Shown here piece by piece: positions 1 through 8,040 of a stretch of 51,390 nucleotides of DNA. Origin of the DNA: Bacillus sp. USDA818B3_A (GTDB lineage: Bacteria; Bacillota; Bacilli; Bacillales; Cytobacillaceae); the NCBI RefSeq assembly GCF_009928415.1, contig NZ_JAABNN010000025.1:1-51390 (forward strand). The letters run 5' to 3'. How positions within the stretch are numbered: position 1 is the stretch's first letter; every line of letters starts with the position of its first letter. The translations under genes were made by a program, and so were the position numbers. A model generated the notes under the pieces. That model saw only the letters and a program-made list of their open reading frames with translations, did no database searches and was not told the origin of the DNA.

Positions 1-77
1 AACTAATATTTATTGTTTGTTGACGTTTTTGTTTGTTTAGTTTTCAAAGAACAATTACTTTATCGCTCAAAGGCGAC
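1..77 (-). other. rRNA operon leader (5' part of transcript running off the left edge)
   Basis: On the minus strand, 53-35 reads TGTTCTTTGAAAACTAAAC, the conserved leader/antitermination-like segment found upstream of 16S rRNA genes in Bacillus. It lies directly downstream of two strong promoters. In B. subtilis lysS is likewise followed by rRNA operons in the same direction. The 16S gene itself lies outside the window, so this is inference from leader sequence and synteny. Confidence 0.75.
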
Positions 78-83
78 TTTGTT

Positions 84-112
84 ATCATAACAAGTTATCA
101 ACCTAAAGTCAA
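84..112 (-). promoter_or_regulatory. rRNA promoter P2 (SigA)
   Basis: The -35 TTGACT (112-107) and -10 TATGAT (89-84) are separated by 17 bp. Seven bases downstream of the -10 the transcript would begin with G (position 77), matching the GTP-initiating, growth-rate-controlled rRNA promoters known in B. subtilis. Confidence 0.85.
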
Positions 113-167
113 CAACTTTTTATAATTTCTTTTTCTTTCGTGTTACTGTTTTGCAGCAACGAATAAT

Positions 168-196
168 AATATACCACCTTCAGAACTTGGATGCAA
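168..196 (-). promoter_or_regulatory. rRNA promoter P1 (SigA)
   Basis: The -35 TTGCAT (196-191), 17-bp spacer and -10 TATATT (173-168) lie 84 bp upstream of P2. A G at position 160 could be the first transcribed base. The tandem P1/P2 arrangement is typical of Bacillus rRNA operons. Confidence 0.75.
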
Positions 197-245
197 TACC
201 TTTTTTAAAGAAAAAATATTCACGCTACTTTTAATATAACAAATA

Positions 246-276
246 AAGCACACGATTTTTGAAATACCGTGTGCTT
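246..276 (-). terminator. lysS terminator
   Basis: A perfect 9-bp stem AAGCACACG/CGTGTGCTT with a 13-nt loop follows the lysS stop and continues into a T-rich tail on the minus strand. It separates lysS from the rRNA promoters. Confidence 0.75.
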
Positions 277-301
277 CTTACTTTTATTAATATTAGAACT
301 C

Positions 302-1786
302 TTATTTATGACGCATAAGCGGGAATAATAATACATCGCGGATGGATGGAGCATTCGTTAATAACATGACCAAGCGATCAATACCAATTCCTAATCCACC
401 TGTAGGCGGCATACCATATTCTAAAGCTTCAACAAAGTCTTCATCCATTTGGTGAGCTTCATCATTGCCTTGCTCCCGTTCTTTTAATTGCGCTTCAAAC
501 CGCTCTCTTTGATCGATAGGATCGTTAAGCTCTGTAAAGGCATTCGCATGTTCACGCGCAACGATAAACAATTCAAAGCGATCAGTAAAACGTGGATCCT
601 CTTCATTTTTCTTAGCAAGAGGGGAAATCTCCACAGGATGCCCATAAATGAAAGTAGGCTGAATTAATTTTTCTTCGACTCTCTGCTCAAAGAACTCATT
701 CACGATATGACCATATTGCATGTGTTCTGTTATCTCGATATCGTGTTCTTTCGCTAATGCACGAGCTTCTTCAACAGTCATCTCTTTCCAGAAGTCGACT
801 CCAGTATATTCTTTTATAGCATCAACCATATGAAGTCTTTTCCACTCTGGTTGTAAATTCACTTCATATTCACCATATTGAATGGTCGTTGTCCCTAAAA
901 CCTCTTGAGCAATATGTGCAATTAAGTTCTCTGTAAGACTCATAATATCCCGGTAATCCGCATAAGCCTCATAAAGTTCAATCATTGTGAATTCCGGATT
1001 ATGACGAGTAGAAACACCTTCATTTCTGAATACTCGGCCAATCTCATAAACCTTTTCAAGACCACCAACAATTAGTCTCTTTAAATGAAGCTCAATGGCT
1101 ATTCTCATGTATAACTCCATATCAAGAGCATTGTGGTGTGTTATAAATGGTCTTGCAGAAGCACCGCCCGCAATTGAATGCATCATCGGAGTTTCCACTT
1201 CTAAATAACCATGGCCATCCAAATAACGGCGCATCGATTGGATAATCCGGCTTCTCGTAATGAAGGTTTCCTTACTTTCCTGACTCATAATTAAGTCTAA
1301 ATAACGCTGACGGTAACGCTGTTCTACGTCCTTCAAACCGTGGAATTTATCAGGAAGCGGGCGCAATGCCTTAGTAAGGAATACAAAATCTCCAACTTTA
1401 ACGGACAATTCCCCTACCTTCGTCTTAAAAAGGGTGCCTGTCACTCCAATGATATCTCCTAGGTCGGCTGAATCAAATACCTTATAGGAGTCTTCTCCAA
1501 CTGCATCTTGGCGGATATATAGTTGAATTTGACCTGTTAGGTCTTGAATGTGGGCAAATCCTGCTTTTCCTTTTCCGCGCTTTGTCATAATCCGTCCAGC
1601 TAGTGAAACAGGAACATTTTTTGCATCAAGCTCTTCTTTTTCCAGTTCCCCATATTGTTCGATTATTTCTTTTGTACTGTGAGTGCGATCAAAACGCTTG
1701 CCAAATGGATCTAATCCATTTTCACGCATTGCATTCATTTTTTCACGTCTGACCAAAAACTGGTCGTTTAATTCTTCCTGACTCAT
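302..1786 (-). CDS. lysS: Lysyl-tRNA synthetase, class II
   Basis: Cytoplasmic enzyme that charges tRNA-Lys with lysine at the expense of ATP. The 494 residues match the family length (about 490-500). An N-terminal OB-fold anticodon-binding domain (about 60-145) is followed by the class II core. Motif 2 (FRNEGVSTRHNPEF) lies near residues 253-267 and motif 3 (GLGIGIDRLVML) near 468-480. The ATG is preceded by a GGAG Shine-Dalgarno. A terminator upstream (1934-1959) and one downstream (246-276) suggest it is transcribed alone, although a convincing promoter was not found. No T-box leader is visible. It ends the conserved fol-dus-lysS block, as in B. subtilis. Confidence 0.97.
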   Translation of the reverse strand: MSQEELNDQFLVRREKMNAMRENGLDPFGKRFDRTHSTKEIIEQYGELEKEELDAKNVPVSLAGRIMTKRGKGKAGFAHIQDLTGQIQLYIRQDAVGEDSYKVFDSADLGDIIGVTGTLFKTKVGELSVKVGDFVFLTKALRPLPDKFHGLKDVEQRYRQRYLDLIMSQESKETFITRSRIIQSMRRYLDGHGYLEVETPMMHSIAGGASARPFITHHNALDMELYMRIAIELHLKRLIVGGLEKVYEIGRVFRNEGVSTRHNPEFTMIELYEAYADYRDIMSLTENLIAHIAQEVLGTTTIQYGEYEVNLQPEWKRLHMVDAIKEYTGVDFWKEMTVEEARALAKEHDIEITEHMQYGHIVNEFFEQRVEEKLIQPTFIYGHPVEISPLAKKNEEDPRFTDRFELFIVAREHANAFTELNDPIDQRERFEAQLKEREQGNDEAHQMDEDFVEALEYGMPPTGGLGIGIDRLVMLLTNAPSIRDVLLFPLMRHK

Positions 1787-1933
1787 GCTTACTTCAACTC
1801 CATCACTTTCTGATTTATGTAAAACTCATGAATACTGACCGATTTTCTTGTCCAACTTCCGCTTTTTTACATACTATATTATTTTACACAAACATGACAG
1901 TTCAGACATCAAAAAAGTTTTTAAATACATAAA

Positions 1934-1959
1934 AACTGCCAGTATTGCTACCGGCAGTT
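1934..1959 (-). terminator. dusB terminator
   Basis: The stem AACTGCC/GGCAGTT is followed on the minus strand by TTTTTA. It lies 49 bp beyond the dusB stop and ends the fol-dus transcription unit. Confidence 0.8.
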
Positions 1960-2007
1960 AATTCATTAAACAAAATTATTATAGAAAATAGAAGATGACC
2001 TGTCAAA

Positions 2008-3009
2008 TTAACCTATGATTAACTGACTCTTTTCCTGCTCCTCTACATCAGCTGCTAAACCATTCAAAAGGGTTACTAAGTCTTCTCGTGTATTGCACTC
2101 GTTAACCGCATTACGCACTCTTCCATTACCAGGGACCCCTTTTAAATACCATGCCGCATGCTTACGCATTTCACGAACGGCAATATACTCACTTTTCAAA
2201 GCAATCAGTCGATCCAGGTGAAGAATACATACATCCATCTTTTCTCTTACAGATGGCTCACCTAAAAGTTTGCCTGTTTCTAAATACTGGACAGTACGGT
2301 ATATCATCCACGGATTTCCTAATGCGGCTCTTCCGATCATGACACCATCTGCACCTGTTTCATCAAGCATCCTTTTTGCATCCTGAGGCGTTTGCACGTC
2401 CCCATTACCAATAACAGGGATGTTAACAGACTGTTTGACTTCCCGTATAATATCCCAGTTTGCTTTCCCTTCATACATCTGTATCCTTGTGCGGCCATGT
2501 AAAGCAACTGCTTTACCGCCTGCGCGTTCAACCATTTGCGCGTTTTTCACAGCAAAAATATGCTCGTCATCCCAGCCCATACGCATTTTAACCGTCACTG
2601 GCTTTTCTACGGCATCTACAACAGCAGAAACCATTTCATAGATTTTGTCGGGATCTAACAGCCATCTTGCCCCTGCATCACATTTTGTAATTTTCGGAAC
2701 AGGGCAGCCCATATTGATATCAATAATATCAGCATTCGTGTTCTTATCTACAAATTTTGCCGCCTCAACAAGGGTTTCTTTTTCACCGCCGAAAATTTGC
2801 AGGCTAAGTGGTTTTTCACGCTCATCGATATAAAGCATATTCATTGTTTTCTCATTCTTAAAAACAATCCCTTTATCACTAACCATCTCGGCACATACCA
2901 AACCAGCGCCAAACTCTTTTACAGTCAGTCGGAACGCAGAATTACATACACCTGCCATCGGTGCCAGCACAACAGGATTTTTTATCTCAATATCACCTAT
3001 TTTTAACAT
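2008..3009 (-). CDS. dusB: tRNA-dihydrouridine synthase DusB
   Basis: FMN- and NADPH-dependent reduction of specific uridines in tRNA to dihydrouridine. The 333 residues match B. subtilis DusB (YacF). The N-terminal TIM barrel starts with APMAGV and carries the catalytic NMGCP cysteine motif near residue 100. A phosphate-binding stretch VMIGRAALGNPW lies near residue 225, followed by a helical tRNA-binding C-terminus. The ATG has a strong AGGAGG site and follows yazB by 16 bp, so it is probably cotranscribed with the folate genes. Exact target uridines cannot be read from the sequence. Confidence 0.95.
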   Translation of the reverse strand: MLKIGDIEIKNPVVLAPMAGVCNSAFRLTVKEFGAGLVCAEMVSDKGIVFKNEKTMNMLYIDEREKPLSLQIFGGEKETLVEAAKFVDKNTNADIIDINMGCPVPKITKCDAGARWLLDPDKIYEMVSAVVDAVEKPVTVKMRMGWDDEHIFAVKNAQMVERAGGKAVALHGRTRIQMYEGKANWDIIREVKQSVNIPVIGNGDVQTPQDAKRMLDETGADGVMIGRAALGNPWMIYRTVQYLETGKLLGEPSVREKMDVCILHLDRLIALKSEYIAVREMRKHAAWYLKGVPGNGRVRNAVNECNTREDLVTLLNGLAADVEEQEKSQLIIG

Positions 3010-3025
3010 CAGTAACCTCCTTTTC

Positions 3026-3232
3026 TCAATCTATTGGTTTTAAATCTTCTATACTAATTTTTAAAGAACGAGCAATTCTCTCGATTAAATCTTCTGCAGG
3101 CAGGCGATTTCCTCTTTCAATCTCGCCTAAAATAGATACTGATACACCTAGTTCCCTCGAAAAGCCTTCTTGTGTATAACCTTTTAGCTTTCGAAAGGCT
3201 CGAATACGTCTTCCCCATTTTTCCGCTTCCAT
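3026..3232 (-). CDS. yazB: Small XRE-type helix-turn-helix protein YazB
   Basis: A 68-residue protein consisting of one Cro/CI-type helix-turn-helix: RRIRAFRKLKGYTQEGFSRE supplies helices 1-2, and ELGVSVSILGEIERGNRLPA supplies the recognition helix. It corresponds in place and size to B. subtilis YazB, whose target is unknown. The start overlaps the 3' end of folK by 49 bp and is preceded by AAGGGG, which suggests translational coupling within the folate operon. Regulation of the operon by YazB is possible but only inferred. Confidence 0.85.
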   Translation of the reverse strand: MEAEKWGRRIRAFRKLKGYTQEGFSRELGVSVSILGEIERGNRLPAEDLIERIARSLKISIEDLKPID

Positions 3233-3711
3233 AATCGGACCCCTTCTTTATCTGGTAGTTCATTTACTATTATGTTAAGAGGCTTATCCACCCCAGGCAA
3301 TCTAAGGTTTTGATCAATTTCTACTAATGGAACTACTACAAACGACCGTTCTATCATCCTCGGATGCGGTACAGTAAGTTTTTCTGATTCAATATTTTCT
3401 TGGTTAAAAGTAAGAATGTCAAGGTCTATCGTTCTAGGCCCCCACTTAATTTCCCTTTTTCTCCCAAGTTCTTTTTCTATATTTAAACAAGTATCTAATA
3501 ATTCCATTGCAGTCAGACTAGTTTGTACCTTGATTACCATGTTTAAAAATAAATCCTGATCTTCATACCCAACCGGATCTGTTTCATAAATAGATGAAAA
3601 ATTTACCACCTTAACGGTTGAATATCCTATTAATTGGTTTATTGCATTTACGATATTATCATAACGGTTTCCTATATTTGAGCCAAGGGAAATATATGCT
3701 GTATTTTCCAA
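3184..3711 (-). CDS. folK: 6-hydroxymethyl-7,8-dihydropterin pyrophosphokinase
   Basis: Transfers pyrophosphate from ATP to 6-hydroxymethyl-dihydropterin, the step before dihydropteroate synthase in folate synthesis. The 175 residues carry the family signatures SLGSNIGNR at the N-terminus and GPRTIDLDIL near residues 91-100, which contain substrate- and Mg-binding aspartates. It begins 2 bp after the folB stop and overlaps yazB at its end, forming a tight folP-folB-folK-yazB-dusB operon. Confidence 0.96.
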   Translation of the reverse strand: MENTAYISLGSNIGNRYDNIVNAINQLIGYSTVKVVNFSSIYETDPVGYEDQDLFLNMVIKVQTSLTAMELLDTCLNIEKELGRKREIKWGPRTIDLDILTFNQENIESEKLTVPHPRMIERSFVVVPLVEIDQNLRLPGVDKPLNIIVNELPDKEGVRLWKRKNGEDVFEPFES

Positions 3712-3713
3712 TA

Positions 3714-4073
3714 TTATCTTCCCCTCGTTATTTCTACGGCAACAGACTTGTAATGACCAGGTATTGGAGGGTCTGGTTTTATCACTTTAACAGTTACATC
3801 TTGTACAAACGGAAAAGTCTTCAAGATATTCGCTGAAATTGTTTCAGCGACCGCCTCAAGGAGATTAAAAGGCTGCCCTTCAACCACTTCCTTGCAAACT
3901 TGATACAATTCACCGTAATTAACAGAAAACGCAAGGTTGTCTGTCTCCCCCGCTTTCTTCACATCTACTGAAACTGTTAAATCCACCACGAACCGCTGAC
4001 CGAGCCGGTTCTCTTCCGGAAACACACCGTGATAACCATAGAACTCCATTCTATTTACATATATCTTATCCAC
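3714..4073 (-). CDS. folB: Dihydroneopterin aldolase
   Basis: Converts 7,8-dihydroneopterin to 6-hydroxymethyl-dihydropterin and glycolaldehyde in folate synthesis. The 119-residue length is typical for FolB. The start MDKIYVNRMEFYGYHGVFPEE contains the conserved YGYHGV motif, and the end VKVIKPDPPIPG carries the conserved C-terminal lysine-proline segment. Its start overlaps the folP stop by 8 bp, so the pair is translationally coupled. Confidence 0.96.
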   Translation of the reverse strand: MDKIYVNRMEFYGYHGVFPEENRLGQRFVVDLTVSVDVKKAGETDNLAFSVNYGELYQVCKEVVEGQPFNLLEAVAETISANILKTFPFVQDVTVKVIKPDPPIPGHYKSVAVEITRGR

Positions 4074-4908
4074 TGATTACATCCTTTCCTAACAAAACAT
4101 CCATCATTCTTGCCATTCTGCTCATTTCTTTTACGTCGTGCACCCTGATTATTTGGCAGCCTTTTTGGATGCCATAACAAACAGTTGCCCCTGTCCCTTC
4201 CATCCTTTCCTGTACAGGAAGATCCAACGCTTGTCCAATCATTGACTTTCTGGAAGTCCCTAATAAGACAGGATAGCCGAGCATGGCGAACTTTTCCAGG
4301 TTTTGCATGGTTAAGATGTTTTCCTGATAATCCCTTGCAAAGCCAATACCAGGGTCAAGGATGATATTTTCATCCTTGACACCAGCCTTTTTTACAATAG
4401 CGATACTCTCATATAGATCGTTTAATACATCCCGAATAAAGAAATCATAATTACGATCATGCCGATTATGCATAAGGATGATTGGAACGTCATATTCAGC
4501 CGCCACTTGCGCCATTCTTCCGTCCGCTTTCGCCCCCCAGATATCGTTAATAATATGTGCCCCCGCTTCGAGTGCCTGCTTGGCTACCTCAGCTTTATAG
4601 GTGTCAATTGATATGGGGATGGGAACCTGTTCGGAAATGGCCTTAATGACTGGAACGACCCGCTCTATCTCTTCCTCATCGGATATTACCGTATAACCCG
4701 GTCTGGTTGATTCACCACCGATATCAATAATATCTGCACCATTTGCCGCCATTTCCCTTGCATGCTCAACTGCACACTCTATGTGGTTAAATTCCCCTCC
4801 ATCTGAGAAGGAATCAGGGGTAACATTTAAAATTCCCATAACAAGAGTCTTTTTTGAATAATCCAAGGTATATGGCCCGCATGTGATCTTTCCTGAAGTT
4901 GTTTTCAT
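4066..4908 (-). CDS. folP: Dihydropteroate synthase
   Basis: Condenses 4-aminobenzoate with hydroxymethyl-dihydropterin pyrophosphate; this enzyme is the sulfonamide target. Visible signatures are MGILNVTPDSFSDGG (pterin/PABA loop) and DIGGESTRPG, followed by the TIM-barrel motifs DPGIGFARD and LGTSRKSM. The ATG at 4908 is preferred because GGGGG lies 8 bp upstream; an in-frame ATG at 4938 would add ten residues but has no such site. The cysK terminator lies just upstream. The pab genes that normally precede folP in B. subtilis are missing here, so PABA must be made from genes elsewhere or taken up. Confidence 0.95.
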   Translation of the reverse strand: MKTTSGKITCGPYTLDYSKKTLVMGILNVTPDSFSDGGEFNHIECAVEHAREMAANGADIIDIGGESTRPGYTVISDEEEIERVVPVIKAISEQVPIPISIDTYKAEVAKQALEAGAHIINDIWGAKADGRMAQVAAEYDVPIILMHNRHDRNYDFFIRDVLNDLYESIAIVKKAGVKDENIILDPGIGFARDYQENILTMQNLEKFAMLGYPVLLGTSRKSMIGQALDLPVQERMEGTGATVCYGIQKGCQIIRVHDVKEMSRMARMMDVLLGKDVISG

Positions 4909-4965
4909 TCCATATTCCCCCACAGCTTGTTTTTTCACATTTTATCATATATTTAACAAAAAAAA

Positions 4966-4993
4966 GAGGCACCGGCAAAAATGCCGGCGCCTC
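4966..4993 (-). terminator. cysK terminator
   Basis: GC-rich stem GAGGCGCCGGC/GCCGGTGCCTC with a short loop and eight consecutive T on the minus strand. It separates cysK from the folate operon. Confidence 0.9.
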
Positions 4994-5002
4994 AACTAAT
5001 TT

Positions 5003-5929
5003 TTACTCAGCATCATATTGGTAAAGCGGAGTACTTAAGTAACGTTCACCGTTATCCGGAATAATCGCAAGTACTTTTTTACCTTTTCCTAGTTGCTTTG
5101 CTACCTTTAGAGCCGCAGAAATAGCAGCACCTGAAGAAATTCCTCCAAGGATTCCTTCTTCTCTAGCAGCACGGCGAGATGCTTCGAATGCTTCTTCTGT
5201 GTTAATTTGAATTACTTCATCATAGATTTCTGTGTTTAATGTATCAGGAACAAATCCTGCGCCAAGTCCTTGAAGTTTGTGCGGACCAGGGTTACCGCCT
5301 GATAGTACAGGTGAATCCTTAGGTTCAACAGCCACAATCTTCACTTCTGGGAACTTTTCACGAATCACACTGCCTGCTCCTGAGATCGTTCCGCCTGTTC
5401 CAATACCGGAAACAAACGCATCTAGCTGATCCATTTGTTCAACAATTTCTTTACCTGTCGTTTTTCTATGTACTTCAGGATTTGCTTGGTTTTTAAATTG
5501 TTGCGGCAAGAAATAACCGTGTTCCTTTACTAGCTCTTCTGCTTTAGCAATAGCACCCTTCATACCTGCAGGACCAGGTGTTAAAACAAGCTCTGCTCCA
5601 TAGGCACGAAGAAGGTTTCTTCTTTCTAAGCTCATTGTTTCAGGCATAACGAAAATCGCTTTGTAACCTTTAGCTGCAGCAATCATCGCTAGACCAATAC
5701 CTGTGTTACCACTTGTTGGTTCAATGATGGTATCACCTGGTTTAATTAACCCTTGCTCTTCTGCAGCTTCAATCATCGCTAGACCAATACGGTCTTTAAC
5801 ACTGCTGCCTGGGTTAAAGTACTCAAGTTTTAAATAAACTTCTGCACTGTTTTCTTCTACTAATCTGTTTAATTTAACAATTGGTGTTTGGCCGACTAAA
5901 TCAGCCACTGAATTTGCAACACGAACCAT
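5003..5929 (-). CDS. cysK: Cysteine synthase A (O-acetylserine thiol-lyase)
   Basis: PLP enzyme forming cysteine from O-acetylserine and sulfide. The 308 residues match B. subtilis CysK. The PLP lysine lies in NPGSSVKDRIG near residue 45, the substrate loop is PTSGNTGIGLAM near residue 70, and the cofactor-phosphate loop GIGTGGTISG lies near residue 176. It is flanked by terminators on both sides and has its own promoter, so it is probably monocistronic. In B. subtilis it is repressed by CymR; a clear CymR box was not recognised here. Confidence 0.96.
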   Translation of the reverse strand: MVRVANSVADLVGQTPIVKLNRLVEENSAEVYLKLEYFNPGSSVKDRIGLAMIEAAEEQGLIKPGDTIIEPTSGNTGIGLAMIAAAKGYKAIFVMPETMSLERRNLLRAYGAELVLTPGPAGMKGAIAKAEELVKEHGYFLPQQFKNQANPEVHRKTTGKEIVEQMDQLDAFVSGIGTGGTISGAGSVIREKFPEVKIVAVEPKDSPVLSGGNPGPHKLQGLGAGFVPDTLNTEIYDEVIQINTEEAFEASRRAAREEGILGGISSGAAISAALKVAKQLGKGKKVLAIIPDNGERYLSTPLYQYDAE

Positions 5930-5974
5930 TAGGACACCCCTATTCCGAGTATTTTTATTGGATTTATATTATTA

Positions 5975-6004
5975 AATTTACCAGTTTTTAAGCTAATTTG
6001 TCAA
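5975..6004 (-). promoter_or_regulatory. cysK promoter (SigA)
   Basis: Perfect -35 TTGACA (6004-5999), 18-bp spacer, -10 TAAATT (5980-5975), about 50 bp upstream of the start codon. The AT-rich sequence further upstream could hold a regulator site but does not match the CymR consensus well. Confidence 0.6.
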
Positions 6005-6127
6005 TTGTTTTGACCAATATATTTCGAATAAATTGAAAATATTTTTGGGAGATATCTACTAAGTATGAGTCAAAGGTACTAGAGACCGACTTATATGGTT
6101 TATTATACTTAATTAATACTAAAAAAA

Positions 6128-6146
6128 CACAGAAAATAGTTCTGTG
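6128..6146 (-). terminator. Foldase gene terminator
   Basis: The stem CACAGAA/TTCTGTG is followed by seven T on the minus strand, just after the stop of the PpiC-type gene. Confidence 0.75.
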
Positions 6147-6149
6147 CTC

Positions 6150-7046
6150 TTAATTCATTTCATTATTTTTATAAAACCAATCTACTTTTGCTTCATCCCA
6201 GAAGATTGATGCTGAGACAGGTGTTTTCATTTGCTCTAGAGCTATTTGCCGGCGGATTTGATCCTTTACCTCGTTATAAGAATAGTTCTTTCCACTAATT
6301 TTTCCATCTAGTTTTAAAAGCGCATATCCTTCGTTTATTTTTATCGGCTTACTGACGGCTTTAATCTTTAAAGATTTAACAGTGGTTATATATTGTTTCG
6401 GATAACGTTCATCCCCATTACTAATATATCCAATATCTCCGCCTTCATTAGCTGAAAACTCCTCGATTGAGCGTTCCATTGCTAAAGCTGAAAAACTTGA
6501 TCCGCGTTTAAGCTCTTTAGCAGCCATTTCTGCTTCTTTTTTTGTTTTGACAACGATGTGCGATAAATGATAGGCAGCTGGAACACTAAACTGGTTTTTA
6601 TTTTTAAGATAATAACTTTTTAGTTCCTGTTCAGAAACAATTACATCTTTTGTCAAGAGTTCTTCCAAAAGCAGGCTGCTGCGGATTTGTTCCTTCCATT
6701 CAGCCACGCTTTGATGGTCTTTTTGACTAAATGAATTATAGGTGGTTTGAAGCATGCGATATTCCCGGTTAACATCTTTAGTTGATACCTTTATCTTATA
6801 CTTACTTGCCATTTCTTCAATTACTTTCTGGTCTACCATTTCTTTCAGCACATCTTCACCATACCTGGCTTCTAGTTCATTAAGCCATGCTTGTCTGGTT
6901 ATTTCCGACTTTCCAACGGTGGCCACAGCCTCTTCATTTGCGGCAATACCATTTACTCCATTTGCCTTTGTAAGAAAAAGGGCCACTGTCAAACAGTTCA
7001 AAAAGATAAGGGCTGCAATGATCATCCAAAGCTGTTTCTTTCCCAA
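6150..7046 (-). CDS. yacD: Membrane-anchored PpiC-type peptidyl-prolyl isomerase (YacD, PrsA-like)
   Basis: Extracytoplasmic foldase-like protein. An N-terminal hydrophobic segment (WMIIAALIFLNCLTVALFL) acts as a signal anchor. A SurA-like helical region follows, then a rotamase domain around residues 145-245 with HIVVKTKKEAE and GGDIGYI. A TTG at 7046 is chosen as start: GGAGG lies 8 bp upstream and the length (298 aa) matches B. subtilis YacD. A longer frame to 7088 begins inside the hslO terminator hairpin and is unlikely. No lipobox cysteine is seen at the membrane segment end, unlike true PrsA. Substrates are unknown. Confidence 0.88.
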   Translation of the reverse strand: MGKKQLWMIIAALIFLNCLTVALFLTKANGVNGIAANEEAVATVGKSEITRQAWLNELEARYGEDVLKEMVDQKVIEEMASKYKIKVSTKDVNREYRMLQTTYNSFSQKDHQSVAEWKEQIRSSLLLEELLTKDVIVSEQELKSYYLKNKNQFSVPAAYHLSHIVVKTKKEAEMAAKELKRGSSFSALAMERSIEEFSANEGGDIGYISNGDERYPKQYITTVKSLKIKAVSKPIKINEGYALLKLDGKISGKNYSYNEVKDQIRRQIALEQMKTPVSASIFWDEAKVDWFYKNNEMN

Positions 7047-7073
7047 CCTTTTCTCCTCCAAATCAAAAAACAC

Positions 7074-7107
7074 GCGCCCGTCAGTCAAATAACTAATTAC
7101 CGGGCGC
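7074..7107 (-). terminator. hslO terminator
   Basis: The stem GCGCCCG/CGGGCGC has a 20-nt loop and is followed by GTGTTTTTTG on the minus strand. It sits between hslO and yacD, which supports the downstream TTG as the yacD start. Confidence 0.75.
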
Positions 7108-7128
7108 AGGTCTGAATATATTAAAAAA

Positions 7129-8007
7129 CTACTTTGCTTTTTCTCTTAACACTTCCAGCTCTTCCTTTGAATACTGGTATCTCTCATTACAGAAATGACA
7201 GTGGGCCTCTGCCTGTCCGTCCTCTTCAATCATTGCTGTAATCTCAGCCGTTCCTAATCCAATAATGGCATTAGCAAAACGTTCTTTTGAACAATTACAT
7301 TCAAATTTAACCGGCATTGTTTCTAGCACCTTTATATGTTCTTTCCCAAACAGCTCTTCAAGGATTTGTTCCGGTGTCAGGCCTCGTTCAACTAATTTTG
7401 AAATTGGCTCAATCGTTTTTAACCTCTCTTCTAACTGAGTTATAAGAGCATCTGGTGTACCAGGCATTAATTGAAAAATAAAACCGCCGGCAGCTAAAAT
7501 TGAATCATCCGGATTGACCAATACACCGACTCCGACTGAAGAAGGTACTTGTTCAGAGGTCGCAAAATAATAGGTAAAGTCTTCGCCTAATTCTCCTGAA
7601 ACAAGCGGTACCTGTCCAGAGAAAAAGTCACGTAACCCAGTATCCTTCACTACTGCTAGCGTGCCGTCAGTGCCGACCGCACGGCGGACATCAAGCTTGC
7701 CATGTTCATTGGATTCAAAATCAACCTCAGGATTGGTTACGTATCCACGGACTTCCCCTTTGGCATTACTATCGACAACAATCGGACCAAGCGGACCGCC
7801 TCCATTAATCTTAACAGTCAGTTTGTCCTCCCCTTTTAGCATAGCCCCCATCATGACGCTTGCGGTCATCGTGCGGCCAAGTGCAGCAGATGCAGTGCGC
7901 CATGTTTGATGCCGGCGCTGTGCTTCACTGATTGTATCCGTTGTTCGAACAGCATATGCCCGGATATTTCCCTCATAGGCCAAGGCCTTTACTAAATAAT
8001 CTTTCAT
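7129..8007 (-). CDS. hslO: Redox-regulated chaperone Hsp33
   Basis: Cytoplasmic holdase activated by oxidation; it binds unfolding proteins under oxidative heat stress. The 292 residues match the family. The C-terminal zinc switch is visible as ECNCSKERF near residue 237 and CHFCNERY near residue 270, giving the four zinc cysteines (CxC and CxxC). Start ATG with GAAGGGAG upstream, 33 bp after coaX, so cotranscription with coaX is likely, as in B. subtilis. Confidence 0.95.
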   Translation of the reverse strand: MKDYLVKALAYEGNIRAYAVRTTDTISEAQRRHQTWRTASAALGRTMTASVMMGAMLKGEDKLTVKINGGGPLGPIVVDSNAKGEVRGYVTNPEVDFESNEHGKLDVRRAVGTDGTLAVVKDTGLRDFFSGQVPLVSGELGEDFTYYFATSEQVPSSVGVGVLVNPDDSILAAGGFIFQLMPGTPDALITQLEERLKTIEPISKLVERGLTPEQILEELFGKEHIKVLETMPVKFECNCSKERFANAIIGLGTAEITAMIEEDGQAEAHCHFCNERYQYSKEELEVLREKAK

Positions 8008-8040
8008 TTTAAAACTCCCTTCAAATGCAATAACTATAGG

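Noticed and set aside
4908..4965. Promoter for the fol operon (TATGAT at about 4942-4947)
   Set aside because: No -35 lies at a suitable distance; the sequence overlaps the cysK terminator tail.
6000..6040. CymR operator upstream of cysK
   Set aside because: An ATTGG core is present, but most other consensus positions do not match, so it is not annotated.
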